NCBI RefSeq assembly: GCF_003967075.1
Contig: NZ_AP018664.1
Span: forward strand, 186,001-250,000
Direction of reading: 5' to 3'
Source: Sphingobium amiense
Lineage (GTDB): Bacteria > Pseudomonadota > Alphaproteobacteria > Sphingomonadales > Sphingomonadaceae
Length of the DNA: 64,000 nucleotides
Both the position numbers and the translations under genes were made by a program. The stretch's first letter is position 1, and every line of letters starts with the position of its first letter. Of the stretch, positions 54,001 to 62,144 are shown piece after piece. The notes beneath the pieces were generated by a model. The model had not been told where the DNA came from and ran no database searches. It saw only the letters and a list, made by a program, of their open reading frames with translations.

Positions 54001-55875
54001 ATCGACTGGACAGCTCTTATATCTACCGTCAATGGCAAGTTGAAGTTAACGATAGGGTCCGAGGCAGGGCCGGTCGCTATTCAACGGGCCGCACTCAGCT
54101 CTGACGGGAGATTTGCGATCTCACTGTCGCATCCAAATATAGCTCACCTCTGGAAGCTGGATGCTGACCCCCCAGTCCCGGTTCCGCTCCCGGGGCATTA
54201 TTCGGCTTTAGATGCATTCGCCTTCAGCCCGGACGGTCGTCAGCTTGTCACGGCTTCAGACGACAACACGCTCCGCATCTGGAACCTCGATACCGATCCT
54301 CTCAATTCAATCGTTTTAACCGGACATACTCACAGGGTTTCCAGCATTGCGTTCAGCCCGGACGGGTCGCGGATTGCGACGGGTTCTAGCGATGGAACCG
54401 CGCGTATCTGGAATGCGAGAGGCAACATGTCTGCCGTCGCCGTACTTGAAGGGCATTCACGTTTTGTCACTCACGTCACTTTCAGCCCCGACGGCGAAAG
54501 GGTCTTAACAGGGTCCGGTGACGGCACAGCGCGGATTTGGACACTGGGCAAAGAGACACCGTCGTCCATCGTGCTCGCTGGGCATCAAGCTTCGGTCGAG
54601 GCGGCAGAGTTTTCCCAGGATGGCCGCTACGTCACGACTGTCGCCTTCGACGGGACGGTCCGTCGCTGGGATTCGACACCCGACAATTCGAATGTCATTG
54701 TCCTCGCCGGGCATATGCAGGGATTGACCAGCGCTGCTTTCAGTCCGGATGGACGCAGCGTTGTTACGACTTCCGACGACAAAACAGCGCGGGTTTGGCC
54801 GCTCATCGGCGGTGGACGTATATCGATGCCACTTGTCGGTCATACCCAAACAGTAGCTAAGGCTCAGTTCAGTCCAGACAGCCGCCGCGTCATTACGGCG
54901 TCATATGACGGTACTGCCCGCATTTGGGACATGGCCAGCGATACGCCCGCTGCCGTGACGTTGTCTGGCCATTTCGGCCCACTGATAAATGCAGAATTCG
55001 GTCCGAGTGACCGTCAGATTTTGACCGCATCCAGCGATGGAGACGTCCGCATCTGGACTGCCGCGCGCGATAGGTTGCAGTTTGCATCGGTCAAAGGCCC
55101 TGAGCGGTATCTGCGCAGCGCCAGACTTAGCCAGGATGGCAGAAGACTTGTTACTGCTTTCGGGGAAAACGTCGCCCGGGTCTGGTCCCTCGATAATGAC
55201 CATCCATCATCAATCCTTCTCACTGGACACGCACTTAGCGTCAACGAGGCGAGGTTCAGTCCCGATGGACGGTTTGTGGCAACTGCCTCCGAGGATGGAA
55301 CGGCGCGGATCTGGCGGATCGATGGTGGCAGCGTCGACTATGTTCCGCTTGCAGGTCATGACATTGTCGAGGATGTCATTTTCAGCCCCGATGGTCTGCA
55401 TGTTGTCACCCTCTATATCGATGGCACTGCGCGAATGTGGGACCTTACCCTTTGGCCGCTCAGGTCAGTATTGCTGAGTGGCCACAGCACAAGGATTCAC
55501 TCGGCTGAATTCAGTCCTGATGGCAAGAGGCTCGTCACGGCATCTGCCGACGGAACTGCCCGCATCTGGAAAGTCGATCATGACCTTGCGACCGCCGCCA
55601 TTCTCGCAGGCCACAGGGGCGCTGTAGTTTCCGCCTCGTTCAGCCCCGATGGGCGGCGGGTCGTAACCGCTTCTTCGGACGGGACGGCACGTGTCTGGGA
55701 CGTCCCGGACACGCGTGAATTACTACCCCTTGTCGATGCCGTGATTACACGCTGCCTGACCTTGCAGCAGCGCGAACTGGCGGGTCTGGACCCGTCTGAC
55801 GAGCAACGGACCAGCGGTCCTGCTACAGGCTCCTGCGTTGACCGTTCGACCGTGCCTCAGACACGACAGCATTGA
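51085..55875 (+). CDS. Lon-like domain - nSTAND NTPase - TM - coiled coil - WD40 repeat protein
   Basis: 1596 aa. Residues about 85-205 resemble the S16 (Lon) protease fold: LLVTGRSAELLFGLVAYL with Ser101, FMATGLLDSDGNVGSVEAVA, Lys149 in VAVKVRAAL, and a closing DRIDEALDVLGV. The Ser/Lys pair is 48 residues apart (43 in E. coli Lon). The nSTAND NTPase follows, with Walker A GASGAGKSS (260-268) and Walker B VLVIDQFEELF (355-365). Then come one membrane helix (about 693-712), a coiled coil (715-830) and 16 WD40 repeats ending near 1555. The likely logic is WD40 sensing, NTP-driven assembly and protease output; this is inference. The gene is intact. Confidence 0.82.
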   Translation: MSSVTHQPYCASLLLAGPAGGEVCKVLGLRVAFDPPVLERELVKVDRAPVNNVHNGELGLSAKRASTVALQLLFRESNHNHPVQRLWIEIDPPSLLVTGRSAELLFGLVAYLHLGAPNLPKGVPDSDFMATGLLDSDGNVGSVEAVAVKVRAALASGPKVGTRLFYPRADEAQIGDDLRAECRSNGLILCPVDRIDEALDVLGVPILGSWPSSLSPFRALEAFDTRFSRVFFGRQREVEALTSLLEARAAAGRSGALIIGASGAGKSSFCLAGVLPALIKRKPGLQYAVWRPRDAASGLGDEPADEQRLAQSILSQWQVRDEKQRGMALAVAPEGAPSLQDLPACLATEAGQCSVLVIDQFEELFTLNFTPQARIGLAHLLQALQARGIWVIGTLRSEFYASYLELADEEGQVVLTPLFEGDGQYNLPRMSRDAFSQVITRPAELAGLQFEQRANGVSLAQTLLADAMATDDALPLLGFALQKLYDARELPEAGDLADATFPRTLGFAAYEKLGGLAGAIGTVAADAYSALDSKAQAELPGLLDALAVPSADGTRETARPAPIDQWPLGTPGRRLIDALTAICVLVSEQGTTPDAPAVVRVAHEALFSHWEQAAKLLNDSRQNRLLIEEFRQKAKVWDDEDHPRDRLLTSPRDIVNANAIRALVPVVARNAALTAFLDASASRVRRQRNVRYFSAATIAVVLAGSTVWALVERDRAAVSQRFAEAKATEAKEEALAAISARNSARDQTKIANQARMLAQAAAVSEAKQRAEALRQRDLALTATRLATRQQQRAEAQTAEARRQRSRAVAQLAGQAVEQGDAMSGLLLARSQLDPVDEASWTGAAETALLQAYLGNRERMALRLGDDNRVSQIKALSPDGRRAVVAHEDGTTLIWTFDAATPSSIALPQLGMGSHYAQFSNDSQKLVTANVKNGTVIWELKTDQPLAIPLQGTGDKAAIASFSRDGQHVITTAIDWTALISTVNGKLKLTIGSEAGPVAIQRAALSSDGRFAISLSHPNIAHLWKLDADPPVPVPLPGHYSALDAFAFSPDGRQLVTASDDNTLRIWNLDTDPLNSIVLTGHTHRVSSIAFSPDGSRIATGSSDGTARIWNARGNMSAVAVLEGHSRFVTHVTFSPDGERVLTGSGDGTARIWTLGKETPSSIVLAGHQASVEAAEFSQDGRYVTTVAFDGTVRRWDSTPDNSNVIVLAGHMQGLTSAAFSPDGRSVVTTSDDKTARVWPLIGGGRISMPLVGHTQTVAKAQFSPDSRRVITASYDGTARIWDMASDTPAAVTLSGHFGPLINAEFGPSDRQILTASSDGDVRIWTAARDRLQFASVKGPERYLRSARLSQDGRRLVTAFGENVARVWSLDNDHPSSILLTGHALSVNEARFSPDGRFVATASEDGTARIWRIDGGSVDYVPLAGHDIVEDVIFSPDGLHVVTLYIDGTARMWDLTLWPLRSVLLSGHSTRIHSAEFSPDGKRLVTASADGTARIWKVDHDLATAAILAGHRGAVVSASFSPDGRRVVTASSDGTARVWDVPDTRELLPLVDAVITRCLTLQQRELAGLDPSDEQRTSGPATGSCVDRSTVPQTRQH

Positions 55876-55992
55876 TGAACAGGTCCGGTCCAGTTTGCCA
55901 GGTATCCGTCTAATAGCTCTGAAGCTGATCGCTTAGACCGAGTTCCACAGGGTGTCCCCGCACTAGGGGGCGCCGGCAATGGAGACCGGATC

Positions 55993-56322
55993 ATGTTCAA
56001 CACTTCGACCAAGCAAAAGTTCGCCATCTTCGCTGGCGCTGTAATGGTGATGGGGCTTTCCCAGCCGGCGTCGGCGCAAAGCACGCGTGCCCAGGTGCGC
56101 GCCGAGATCGCTCGATTGGCAGACGGTTATCCTGGTTCGACAGCAGTATATGCTGGTTGCCGCGCAGTCGCCGAAGACGATTACGCACGAACCGGCAGCG
56201 TCTCTCATGCCCTTGGCGCATTGACCGGATGCGCCAGCGTCGGCTGCGTACTTACGGACGTCTATACCGACTGCCTTCGCGTCAACGCCCGACTGTTCGT
56301 GCTCGAACTTCGCCTTTCCTGA
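55993..56322 (+). CDS. Small exported Cys-containing protein
   Basis: 109 aa with a clear signal peptide (FAIFAGAVMVMGLSQPASAQ). The mature ~80 residues carry four Cys (AGCRAV, TGCASVGC, TDCLRV), enough for two disulfides, and are otherwise helical. No family is recognised. It is the first of four downstream genes encoding exported or membrane proteins, all in the same direction as the STAND/WD40 operon. Confidence 0.65.
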   Translation: MFNTSTKQKFAIFAGAVMVMGLSQPASAQSTRAQVRAEIARLADGYPGSTAVYAGCRAVAEDDYARTGSVSHALGALTGCASVGCVLTDVYTDCLRVNARLFVLELRLS

Positions 56323-56369
56323 GCGCGCCGCAATTTTGCCTACCACTCCTTGGGAAAAGGAGCCAACCC

Positions 56370-57389
56370 ATGCGTAAAGTCCTTCGATTGCTTTTTGCCA
56401 TAGCTTTCGCGGCCATCGCCGTCGCGGCACTTGAGGTCGATACCCGCCTGCCGCTCGGTCTCATGCTATGGGCTGGTGCCGCCAGCTTCGGCCTCGCAGC
56501 ACTCATCATTGCGCTACCTGCCTTTGACAGACTGCGGTCACGCCGGCTGAGAACGACTGGATGGCTGATGTGCGTTGCGCTATTGGGCGTAAGCGGGAGC
56601 CATCTCTGGATTTCCGCGGAGGCCGCACAGGCTGCCAGGACAGGCTCCTCCCCTGCGGCAGAGGTCGACGATATGCTCCGCTGGAGCGCGACGGCCGGCA
56701 ACGCCGAAGACATGTACAATCTTGGAATCCGCCTGAGCACAGGTGACGCGAAGTCGCAACAAGAGGCAGAGCGCTGGCTCCGCGCGGCAGGCGCGCGGGG
56801 CTATGCCGAAAGCACCATTCCTCTTGCTCGCCTTTTGATCGCCCAGGGGCGGTATGCGGAGGCGCAAGGTCTTTTGCAGGCTGCAACGTCACCGCGGGAC
56901 GCTGACGCCAAATGGCTCTTGTCGCAGGCGATCTGGGCGAAATCGCCCAATCGAACATCTGACGATGCGTGGCAGTCGCTGCTTCGTGAGGCGGCCGATG
57001 AGGGGCAAGTCGATGCCATGGCGCTTGTCGGGGTATTGCATGCCCAAGGCGAACAGGGTTTTATGAAAGACCCCGTCAAAGCCCGGACATGGTATAGGAG
57101 AGCCGCCGAAAAGGGCCATGCACGCGCCGCGTTCAACTTGGGCCTGGACTATGAGTGGGGGATGGGTGGCCTCCCCGATCGTGAACAAGCCATCGCTGCC
57201 TATCGGATCGCCGCCGCCCAGAACCTGCCCGAAGCCAAGCTCAACCTTGGTGTCCTGCTCATGAACCGATTGGACAATGATTCACTAAGGGAGGCCAAGG
57301 AACTTCTGAATGATGTTGCGCAAGGCGATCGATCAGACTTGGCCGCCATTGCCCAAGAGACTATTGAAATACTCGAAAAGAAGATTTAA
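56370..57389 (+). CDS. Sel1-repeat protein with N-terminal membrane segments
   Basis: 339 aa; AAAAGGAG precedes the ATG. Three hydrophobic segments occupy residues 1-85. Sel1-type (TPR-like) repeats follow: NAEDMYNLGIRLSTGDAKSQ, ARGYAESTIPLARLLIAQGR, EGQVDAMALVGVLHAQGEQG, KGHARAAFNLGLDYEWGMGG and NLPEAKLNLGVLL. Such repeats are protein-interaction scaffolds, often signalling partners. The repeats come after the membrane part, so they probably face the periplasm or cytoplasm depending on topology, which I cannot fix. Confidence 0.8.
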   Translation: MRKVLRLLFAIAFAAIAVAALEVDTRLPLGLMLWAGAASFGLAALIIALPAFDRLRSRRLRTTGWLMCVALLGVSGSHLWISAEAAQAARTGSSPAAEVDDMLRWSATAGNAEDMYNLGIRLSTGDAKSQQEAERWLRAAGARGYAESTIPLARLLIAQGRYAEAQGLLQAATSPRDADAKWLLSQAIWAKSPNRTSDDAWQSLLREAADEGQVDAMALVGVLHAQGEQGFMKDPVKARTWYRRAAEKGHARAAFNLGLDYEWGMGGLPDREQAIAAYRIAAAQNLPEAKLNLGVLLMNRLDNDSLREAKELLNDVAQGDRSDLAAIAQETIEILEKKI

Positions 57390-57435
57390 TTTCGTACATA
57401 ATTTCCCCATTTTTCATTGGATTGAGGAAAGAATC

Positions 57436-58074
57436 ATGCGTGCTGCAGCTATTTTTTTCCTTCCCGCGCTCATTTTCAGCGAATCGGCATTCGGCCAGAC
57501 AGGGAAATTAGTCGGCCTCGACCAGGGAAAATATGTCGGCACTTATGAGTGCGCACAGGGTCTGACCGAACTGGAACTCTACATCCAGGGTGACGGACAA
57601 TATGGTCGCTCTGAAGGCGCCACCGTTGGAAAGTTTGTCCGCCTGGGCGAATTCCGGTTCAAATATCGGATGTTCCGTAACACATTCGATTGGGGACGAT
57701 ATCATGTGCGCATCCAGGAATACCCAGATGGTCGCGTCGTAATGACACCGGACCCCGACAAGGGGAGGTTGAACAGCATGCCGCCCGGCTTCAGGCCTGT
57801 CGGTGCCGTTCTCCGCCGTGACGGGTCAGCAGGCTTCTTTGGCATGCAAGGTAAAATCTCCGATCCACAATGCGGCGCGATCACAATGCACAAATGGGAA
57901 TCAAACGTCCGTCTCGATAGCAGAACCATGAGAGGCGCAGTTGGCGCGATTACGGACGCTTACAGGCGCAAGGAAGAGGCAGAACGGGCTTATCGCGATC
58001 GTGGATGCAGAGAAGTTGTCACTTATGCAGATAAAAATGGCGATGTTGATACAAAAACAGTCTGCCAGCGATAG
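57436..58074 (+). CDS. Exported protein with GTYxCxQGLT domain (paralogue A)
   Basis: 212 aa with a signal peptide (AAAIFFLPALIFSESAFGQ). The mature part has YVGTYECAQGLTELELYIQG, a beta-rich stretch, NSMPPGFRPVGAVLRRDGS and DPQCGAITMHKW. The same ordered motifs occur in the next gene, so the two share a domain of ~130 residues held by a conserved Cys pair. It ends in a basic/acidic helix and CREVVTYADKNGDVDTKTVC. No known family could be assigned. RBS: GAGGAAAG. Confidence 0.65.
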   Translation: MRAAAIFFLPALIFSESAFGQTGKLVGLDQGKYVGTYECAQGLTELELYIQGDGQYGRSEGATVGKFVRLGEFRFKYRMFRNTFDWGRYHVRIQEYPDGRVVMTPDPDKGRLNSMPPGFRPVGAVLRRDGSAGFFGMQGKISDPQCGAITMHKWESNVRLDSRTMRGAVGAITDAYRRKEEAERAYRDRGCREVVTYADKNGDVDTKTVCQR

Positions 58075-58249
58075 ATCTGCAGACCAGGCCACATTTCCTG
58101 CATGTCAGGCACTTGAATAGCCGTCAGATGAAGCTGGCAAAGCCGTTCGCGCGGCTAATCAAGGGGGCGGCGTGTTCGTGCTCTTGATGATGCAACATGT
58201 TGTAGAGCAAAAGGAATTTGTTTTCTCACATTGAGAAAGGAGGCGTCAT

Positions 58250-59227
58250 ATGCGGAAATCTTTATTGTATGCTGCGACCGTTTGTATTCAAATCAACGGC
58301 GCTGCCTTTGCGCAAAACGGGGCAACATTTACGCCTCCGCCAGATTATGTCGAGGGCGAGCCAGTCAAAGATCTCGGCGAGGCCGCGCCGCGACTAAGAG
58401 CAGCCGATCAGACGGTTTACACCGGTACCTACACATGTGAGCAGGGGCTGACGGATGTCAGCATCGATTTGAGCAACATAGGATATGGCCTAGGCGGTAC
58501 TTTCAGCTTTGGCGGTGGTCGAGTTCCTCATGGCAGTTATGAATTTGCCTTAATTCCACTTGGTGGTAGCCGATATCAAATAGATCCTGTCCGTTGGAGG
58601 CAACGGCCAGCGGGATTTAGAATGGTCGGGGCGACCATAACCATAGTGAACGGTCAGCTTAGCGGCGATATTGATGATCGGGACTGTACGACCATTAGAG
58701 CTATCGCACGTAATGCTACTGAACATCTTAAAACAGGATCTGGGATAAGCTCGGTTTCTACTTCAAATACACCTCAAAAGCCTGCTACGGTATCCAATAA
58801 TGGGTCCACCAATGGAAGTGCATTGGACCAGATGCTCGACAGATTGGTCCAAGCTGACTCCAGAACTTGGGGATTTAATAGGTATGTTTCAGGAAGCATG
58901 TCAGGATCGCGGTATCTCTCAGGCAGCTCCTCCAGTAAAAACTATGTTGCACAAGGAAACTATAAATATGTAGGTTTCGCTGGGGGGGTGTCGTCGGGAT
59001 GGGTTAAAATAAAGGTCATAAATTCTAGTTTGCAGTGTATCGAGTTTCACGACCAGGCCGGAAATTGTCGGGCTCCAGGGGCATCCCTTAGCGCTCAGGC
59101 ACTTGTCGGAGTGATGGCAGCAGGCGCGGCTGGCGCTGGGAGTTCTGGTGGTGGCGATACGCCTTGCAATCCGAATGACTTGGTCCTTGTGGGTGACCAA
59201 TGGCAGCCTGCCAGATCTTGCCGTTGA
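58250..59227 (+). CDS. Exported protein with GTYxCxQGLT domain and Gly/Ser-rich tail (paralogue B)
   Basis: 325 aa with a signal peptide ending near AAFAQ. The domain shared with the preceding gene spans about 55-160: YTGTYTCEQGLTDVSIDLSN, RQRPAGFRMVGATITIVNGQ, DDRDCTTIRAI. A Ser/Thr/Asn-rich linker follows, then a second region (about 200-325) with VSGSMSGSRYLSGSSSSKNY, and a Gly-rich end with Cys residues. Base composition is less GC-rich than the transfer operon, consistent with acquired cargo. The function is unknown. Confidence 0.65.
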   Translation: MRKSLLYAATVCIQINGAAFAQNGATFTPPPDYVEGEPVKDLGEAAPRLRAADQTVYTGTYTCEQGLTDVSIDLSNIGYGLGGTFSFGGGRVPHGSYEFALIPLGGSRYQIDPVRWRQRPAGFRMVGATITIVNGQLSGDIDDRDCTTIRAIARNATEHLKTGSGISSVSTSNTPQKPATVSNNGSTNGSALDQMLDRLVQADSRTWGFNRYVSGSMSGSRYLSGSSSSKNYVAQGNYKYVGFAGGVSSGWVKIKVINSSLQCIEFHDQAGNCRAPGASLSAQALVGVMAAGAAGAGSSGGGDTPCNPNDLVLVGDQWQPARSCR

Positions 59228-59762
59228 GTAGTGTTTCACGACCCCGAACCAATTACTCGGCGTTCCAAAGTCTGACCATGCGCGAGATGATTCGGCAGGT
59301 GTCCTATCTTACTGAACTGGGGGCGTTATCGGAAAAGCCTGTTGCCACATAAACAGAAAATCCTGACGCCTACCAGCGACGACGCGTTATTTGTCTAGAC
59401 TTAGGCGCTTCCGTCCGCCGACTTCGATGTAAATCGGTCCTGACCGCTTCGCTTCGAACTCGTGGTCGTGTCTGAGGTATGGCAAAAGCGTACCCCCTTC
59501 GTAAAGGCTCTGAACGAGTCGTTGTTGTTTCGTGTATGGGTCGGTTTAGGCGCGGATTATGCACCTGCTTCTATGGGGCAAAACGCTCAAAGTGTACAAC
59601 CGTACGTCGAAGAAAACAAGTTGTGTGGGAGAAAGTGTGGGAGAGAGCATCTGAAGTTCAATTTTTTACTCAATAATTACAACACTTAAGGTTGTGGTTC
59701 GGTACAAGCCCTGTCCACCATCCTGCGCATCGCACCAAGATGCGCGCCCGATGGCACCGGAT
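59228..59762. other. Intergenic stretch at the element/chromosome junction (about 535 bp)
   Basis: No convincing gene. It is more AT-rich than the flanks. A tandem decamer GTGTGGGAGA occurs at 59623-59632 and 59635-59644 (12-bp period), just before an AT-rich tract. An 8-base word GTCCACCA near 59714 also occurs in the tRNA 3' end. The transition from cargo to chromosomal-type genes falls here, but I cannot fix the attachment point. Confidence 0.45.
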
Positions 59763-59838
<76 letters not shown>

Positions 59839-59846
59839 CCTTTTCC

Positions 59847-60881
59847 TCACCCCGCCCTGAGCGCCACGCGGCACAGCATGTCGTGGGACGCCATGAACAG
59901 CGTGCGGCCGCTCTGGCCGATGCAGCAGTTGGCGACCGCCTTGCCTGTCGCGATCAGGCCCAGCATCGTGCCGTCCGCGCCGAGCACATGGACGCCGCCG
60001 GGGCCGGTGGCGAAGATCGTGCCGTCGGGGGCGGTCTTGACGCCGTCGGGCAGGCCGGGGAGACCCTGCGCCTGCCATCGGGCCATATCGTGCAGGACGC
60101 GCGGGTTGCCGGGCATTCCGCGCGCGTCGATGTCATAGGCGAGAAGCTGCGGCAGTTTGGGGTCCGACAGGGCGAGGTAGAGCGTGCGGCCATCGGGAGA
60201 GAGAGCGACGCCGTTGGGGCGGAAGCGGCTGCGGTCGACCAGCGTCACCTTGCCATCGGGCGTCAGGCGATAGAGGCCGTTGAAACCGATCTCCGCCAGC
60301 GGGGAAGCGTCGGCGTCCTTGAGGCCGTAGGGCGGATCGCTGAAGTAGATGGTGCCGTCTTTCGCGATGGCGAGGTCGTTGGGGCTGTTGAACCGCTTGC
60401 CCTGATACCTGTCGGCGAGCACGGTGCGCTTCCTCGTCGTCAGATCGACGCGGACGATGGCGCGCGTGCCGCTGTCGGCGAAGACCAGCCGCCCGGCGCG
60501 GTCGAGCCGCATGCCGTTCGCGCCGGGTTCCTTGATGCCTTCGGGCACGGGCGTCTGAAGCCCCGAGGGGTTGAGGAAGGGCGCGACGCCGCCTTTGGCG
60601 TCCCAGCGATAGACGATGTTGTTGGGCGGGTCGGCGAAGAGGAGATAGTCGCCGCGCGGCACCCAGACGCCGCCTTCGGCCCATTTATAGCCGCGCCCCA
60701 GCACCTCGATCCGTGCGTCGCTGGCGACGATGGCGTCGAGGCGCGGGTCTATGCGGGTGACGCCGGGCTGGGGGGCAGGAGGCTTGTCCTGCGCTCCCCC
60801 GCGGGCCGCCACGCCCGTCAGCGCCAGCGCGCCCATGCCGGCGAGGATCGCGCGGCGGTCTGCCTGCACAGGCGCGCTCAT
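59847..60881 (-). CDS. SMP-30/gluconolactonase family protein, Tat-exported
   Basis: 344 aa. A twin-arginine signal (DRRAILAGMGALALTGVAA) precedes a six-bladed propeller typical of SMP-30/gluconolactonase/LRE proteins: YKWAEGGVWVPRGDYLLFAD, PGANGMRLDRAGRLVFADSG, FNSPNDLAIAKDGTIYFSDP, RFRPNGVALSPDGRTLYLAL. The Glu of WAEGGVW, the Asn of NSPNDLA and the Asp of PDGV are the metal-site positions in the family. It likely hydrolyses a sugar lactone in the periplasm. It overlaps the oxidoreductase gene by 4 bp, an oxidise-then-hydrolyse pair. Confidence 0.9.
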   Translation of the reverse strand: MSAPVQADRRAILAGMGALALTGVAARGGAQDKPPAPQPGVTRIDPRLDAIVASDARIEVLGRGYKWAEGGVWVPRGDYLLFADPPNNIVYRWDAKGGVAPFLNPSGLQTPVPEGIKEPGANGMRLDRAGRLVFADSGTRAIVRVDLTTRKRTVLADRYQGKRFNSPNDLAIAKDGTIYFSDPPYGLKDADASPLAEIGFNGLYRLTPDGKVTLVDRSRFRPNGVALSPDGRTLYLALSDPKLPQLLAYDIDARGMPGNPRVLHDMARWQAQGLPGLPDGVKTAPDGTIFATGPGGVHVLGADGTMLGLIATGKAVANCCIGQSGRTLFMASHDMLCRVALRAG

Positions 60882-61990
60882 GCCGCGATTTTCACGGCGC
60901 GGCCTTCGCGCGCGGAACGGTAGATCGCCTCGATCACGCGCAGGTCGGCCAACCCTTCCTCGCCCGGCACGATGATCGGGCTGCCGGTCAGCACGGCTTC
61001 GGCCAGATGGTCGAGCTGCCCGGCGAACTGGTTTTTCGCCATGGGCGGCGGCGCGCGGTCGGCGACCTGCCCGTCCTTGCGGATGCGCATGCGGTGGCCT
61101 TCATAGGGGGTGCCCGGCTCCATATCTATCCAGCCTTCGGTGCCGATCACGCGATACTGGTTGTGGGCCGAGCTGTAGCTCGACACGCAGGTCGCGGTGA
61201 CGCCGGAGGGGAAGCGCAGCAGGAAGTCGATGCGGTCCTCCACCGTTTTGAAGCGGGGGTCGGAGCGGTCGGTGGATTCCATCGCCATCACCTCGACCGG
61301 CTCCTCGCCCGTCAGGTATCGCGTCGCGTTGAGGCTGTAGATGCCGATGTCCATCAGCGATCCGCCGCCCGACAGCGGCCTGTCGAGCCGCCACTGGTCG
61401 GGGCGGATCGGGAAGCCATGCTCCGCCGTGATGACGCGCGTCGGCCCGACGAAGCCGCTGCGGGCGAGGTCTATCGCGAGGCGGTTGTGCGGCTCGAACC
61501 GGGAGCGGTAGCCGATCATCAGCTTTCTGCCCGCTTTCCGGCACGCGGCGATCATCGCTTCGCATTCGGCGACGGAGACGGCCATCGGCTTTTCGCACAT
61601 CACATGCTTGCCCGCCTGCGCCGCGCGGATGGTGTATTCGGCGTGCATCGAATTGGGCAGGATGATGTAGACCGCGTCGATGTCGGGATTGTCGCGAATC
61701 CTGTCGAAGCTCTTGTAATCGTAGCGGTGGGTCTTGGGCACGCCATATTCCGCGCCGTATCGTTCGAGCTTTTCGGGTGTGCCGCTGACCAGCGCGGCGA
61801 TGCGGCTATGTTCGCAACTGGCGAAGTTCGGCATGATCTGCCGCGTGGCGTAGGAGCCGAGACCAACAATTGCGTAGCCGATCTTGCGGCCCGGCGTCGC
61901 CGCCATTGCAGGCATTGCGGCGGCGGCGAGGCCGAGGCCCATGCCCGCCATCGCGCTCCTGCGGCTGATGCTGCCTCTATCCGTCATCAT
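60878..61990 (-). CDS. Gfo/Idh/MocA-family glucose-fructose-oxidoreductase-like enzyme, Tat-exported
   Basis: 370 aa. A Tat signal (SRRSAMAGMGLGLAAAAMPA) precedes a Rossmann fold (IGYAIVGLGSYATRQIMPNF), the family motif HVMCEKPMAVSVAECEAMI, and the catalytic region LMIGYRSRFEPHNRLA. GGGSLMDIGIYSLNATRYLT carries the family's Asp and the Tyr of the active site. This is the layout of Zymomonas GFOR, which binds NADP tightly and acts in the periplasm. The lactone product would be the substrate of the downstream SMP-30 enzyme. ATG at 61987 is an alternative start. Confidence 0.9.
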   Translation of the reverse strand: MMTDRGSISRRSAMAGMGLGLAAAAMPAMAATPGRKIGYAIVGLGSYATRQIMPNFASCEHSRIAALVSGTPEKLERYGAEYGVPKTHRYDYKSFDRIRDNPDIDAVYIILPNSMHAEYTIRAAQAGKHVMCEKPMAVSVAECEAMIAACRKAGRKLMIGYRSRFEPHNRLAIDLARSGFVGPTRVITAEHGFPIRPDQWRLDRPLSGGGSLMDIGIYSLNATRYLTGEEPVEVMAMESTDRSDPRFKTVEDRIDFLLRFPSGVTATCVSSYSSAHNQYRVIGTEGWIDMEPGTPYEGHRMRIRKDGQVADRAPPPMAKNQFAGQLDHLAEAVLTGSPIIVPGEEGLADLRVIEAIYRSAREGRAVKIAA

Positions 61991-62144
61991 CCTGTCTCCC
62001 GTTGACCTGTCGCTGATGCAGGGCAGGATAACCCATACAAATGCCCGCGCCCACCGCTCTGGGGTCGTAGGCGGAACGGAAAGCCGCTATCCTATGTTGC
62101 ACGACACAGCTTCTGTTCATCACGAGTGATCCAGCCACGCCCTG

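Noticed and set aside
59711..59725. GTCCACCA near 59714 as a partial copy of the tRNA 3' end (attachment site)
   Set aside because: Only eight bases match, which is too short to support a core att repeat without the other end of the element.
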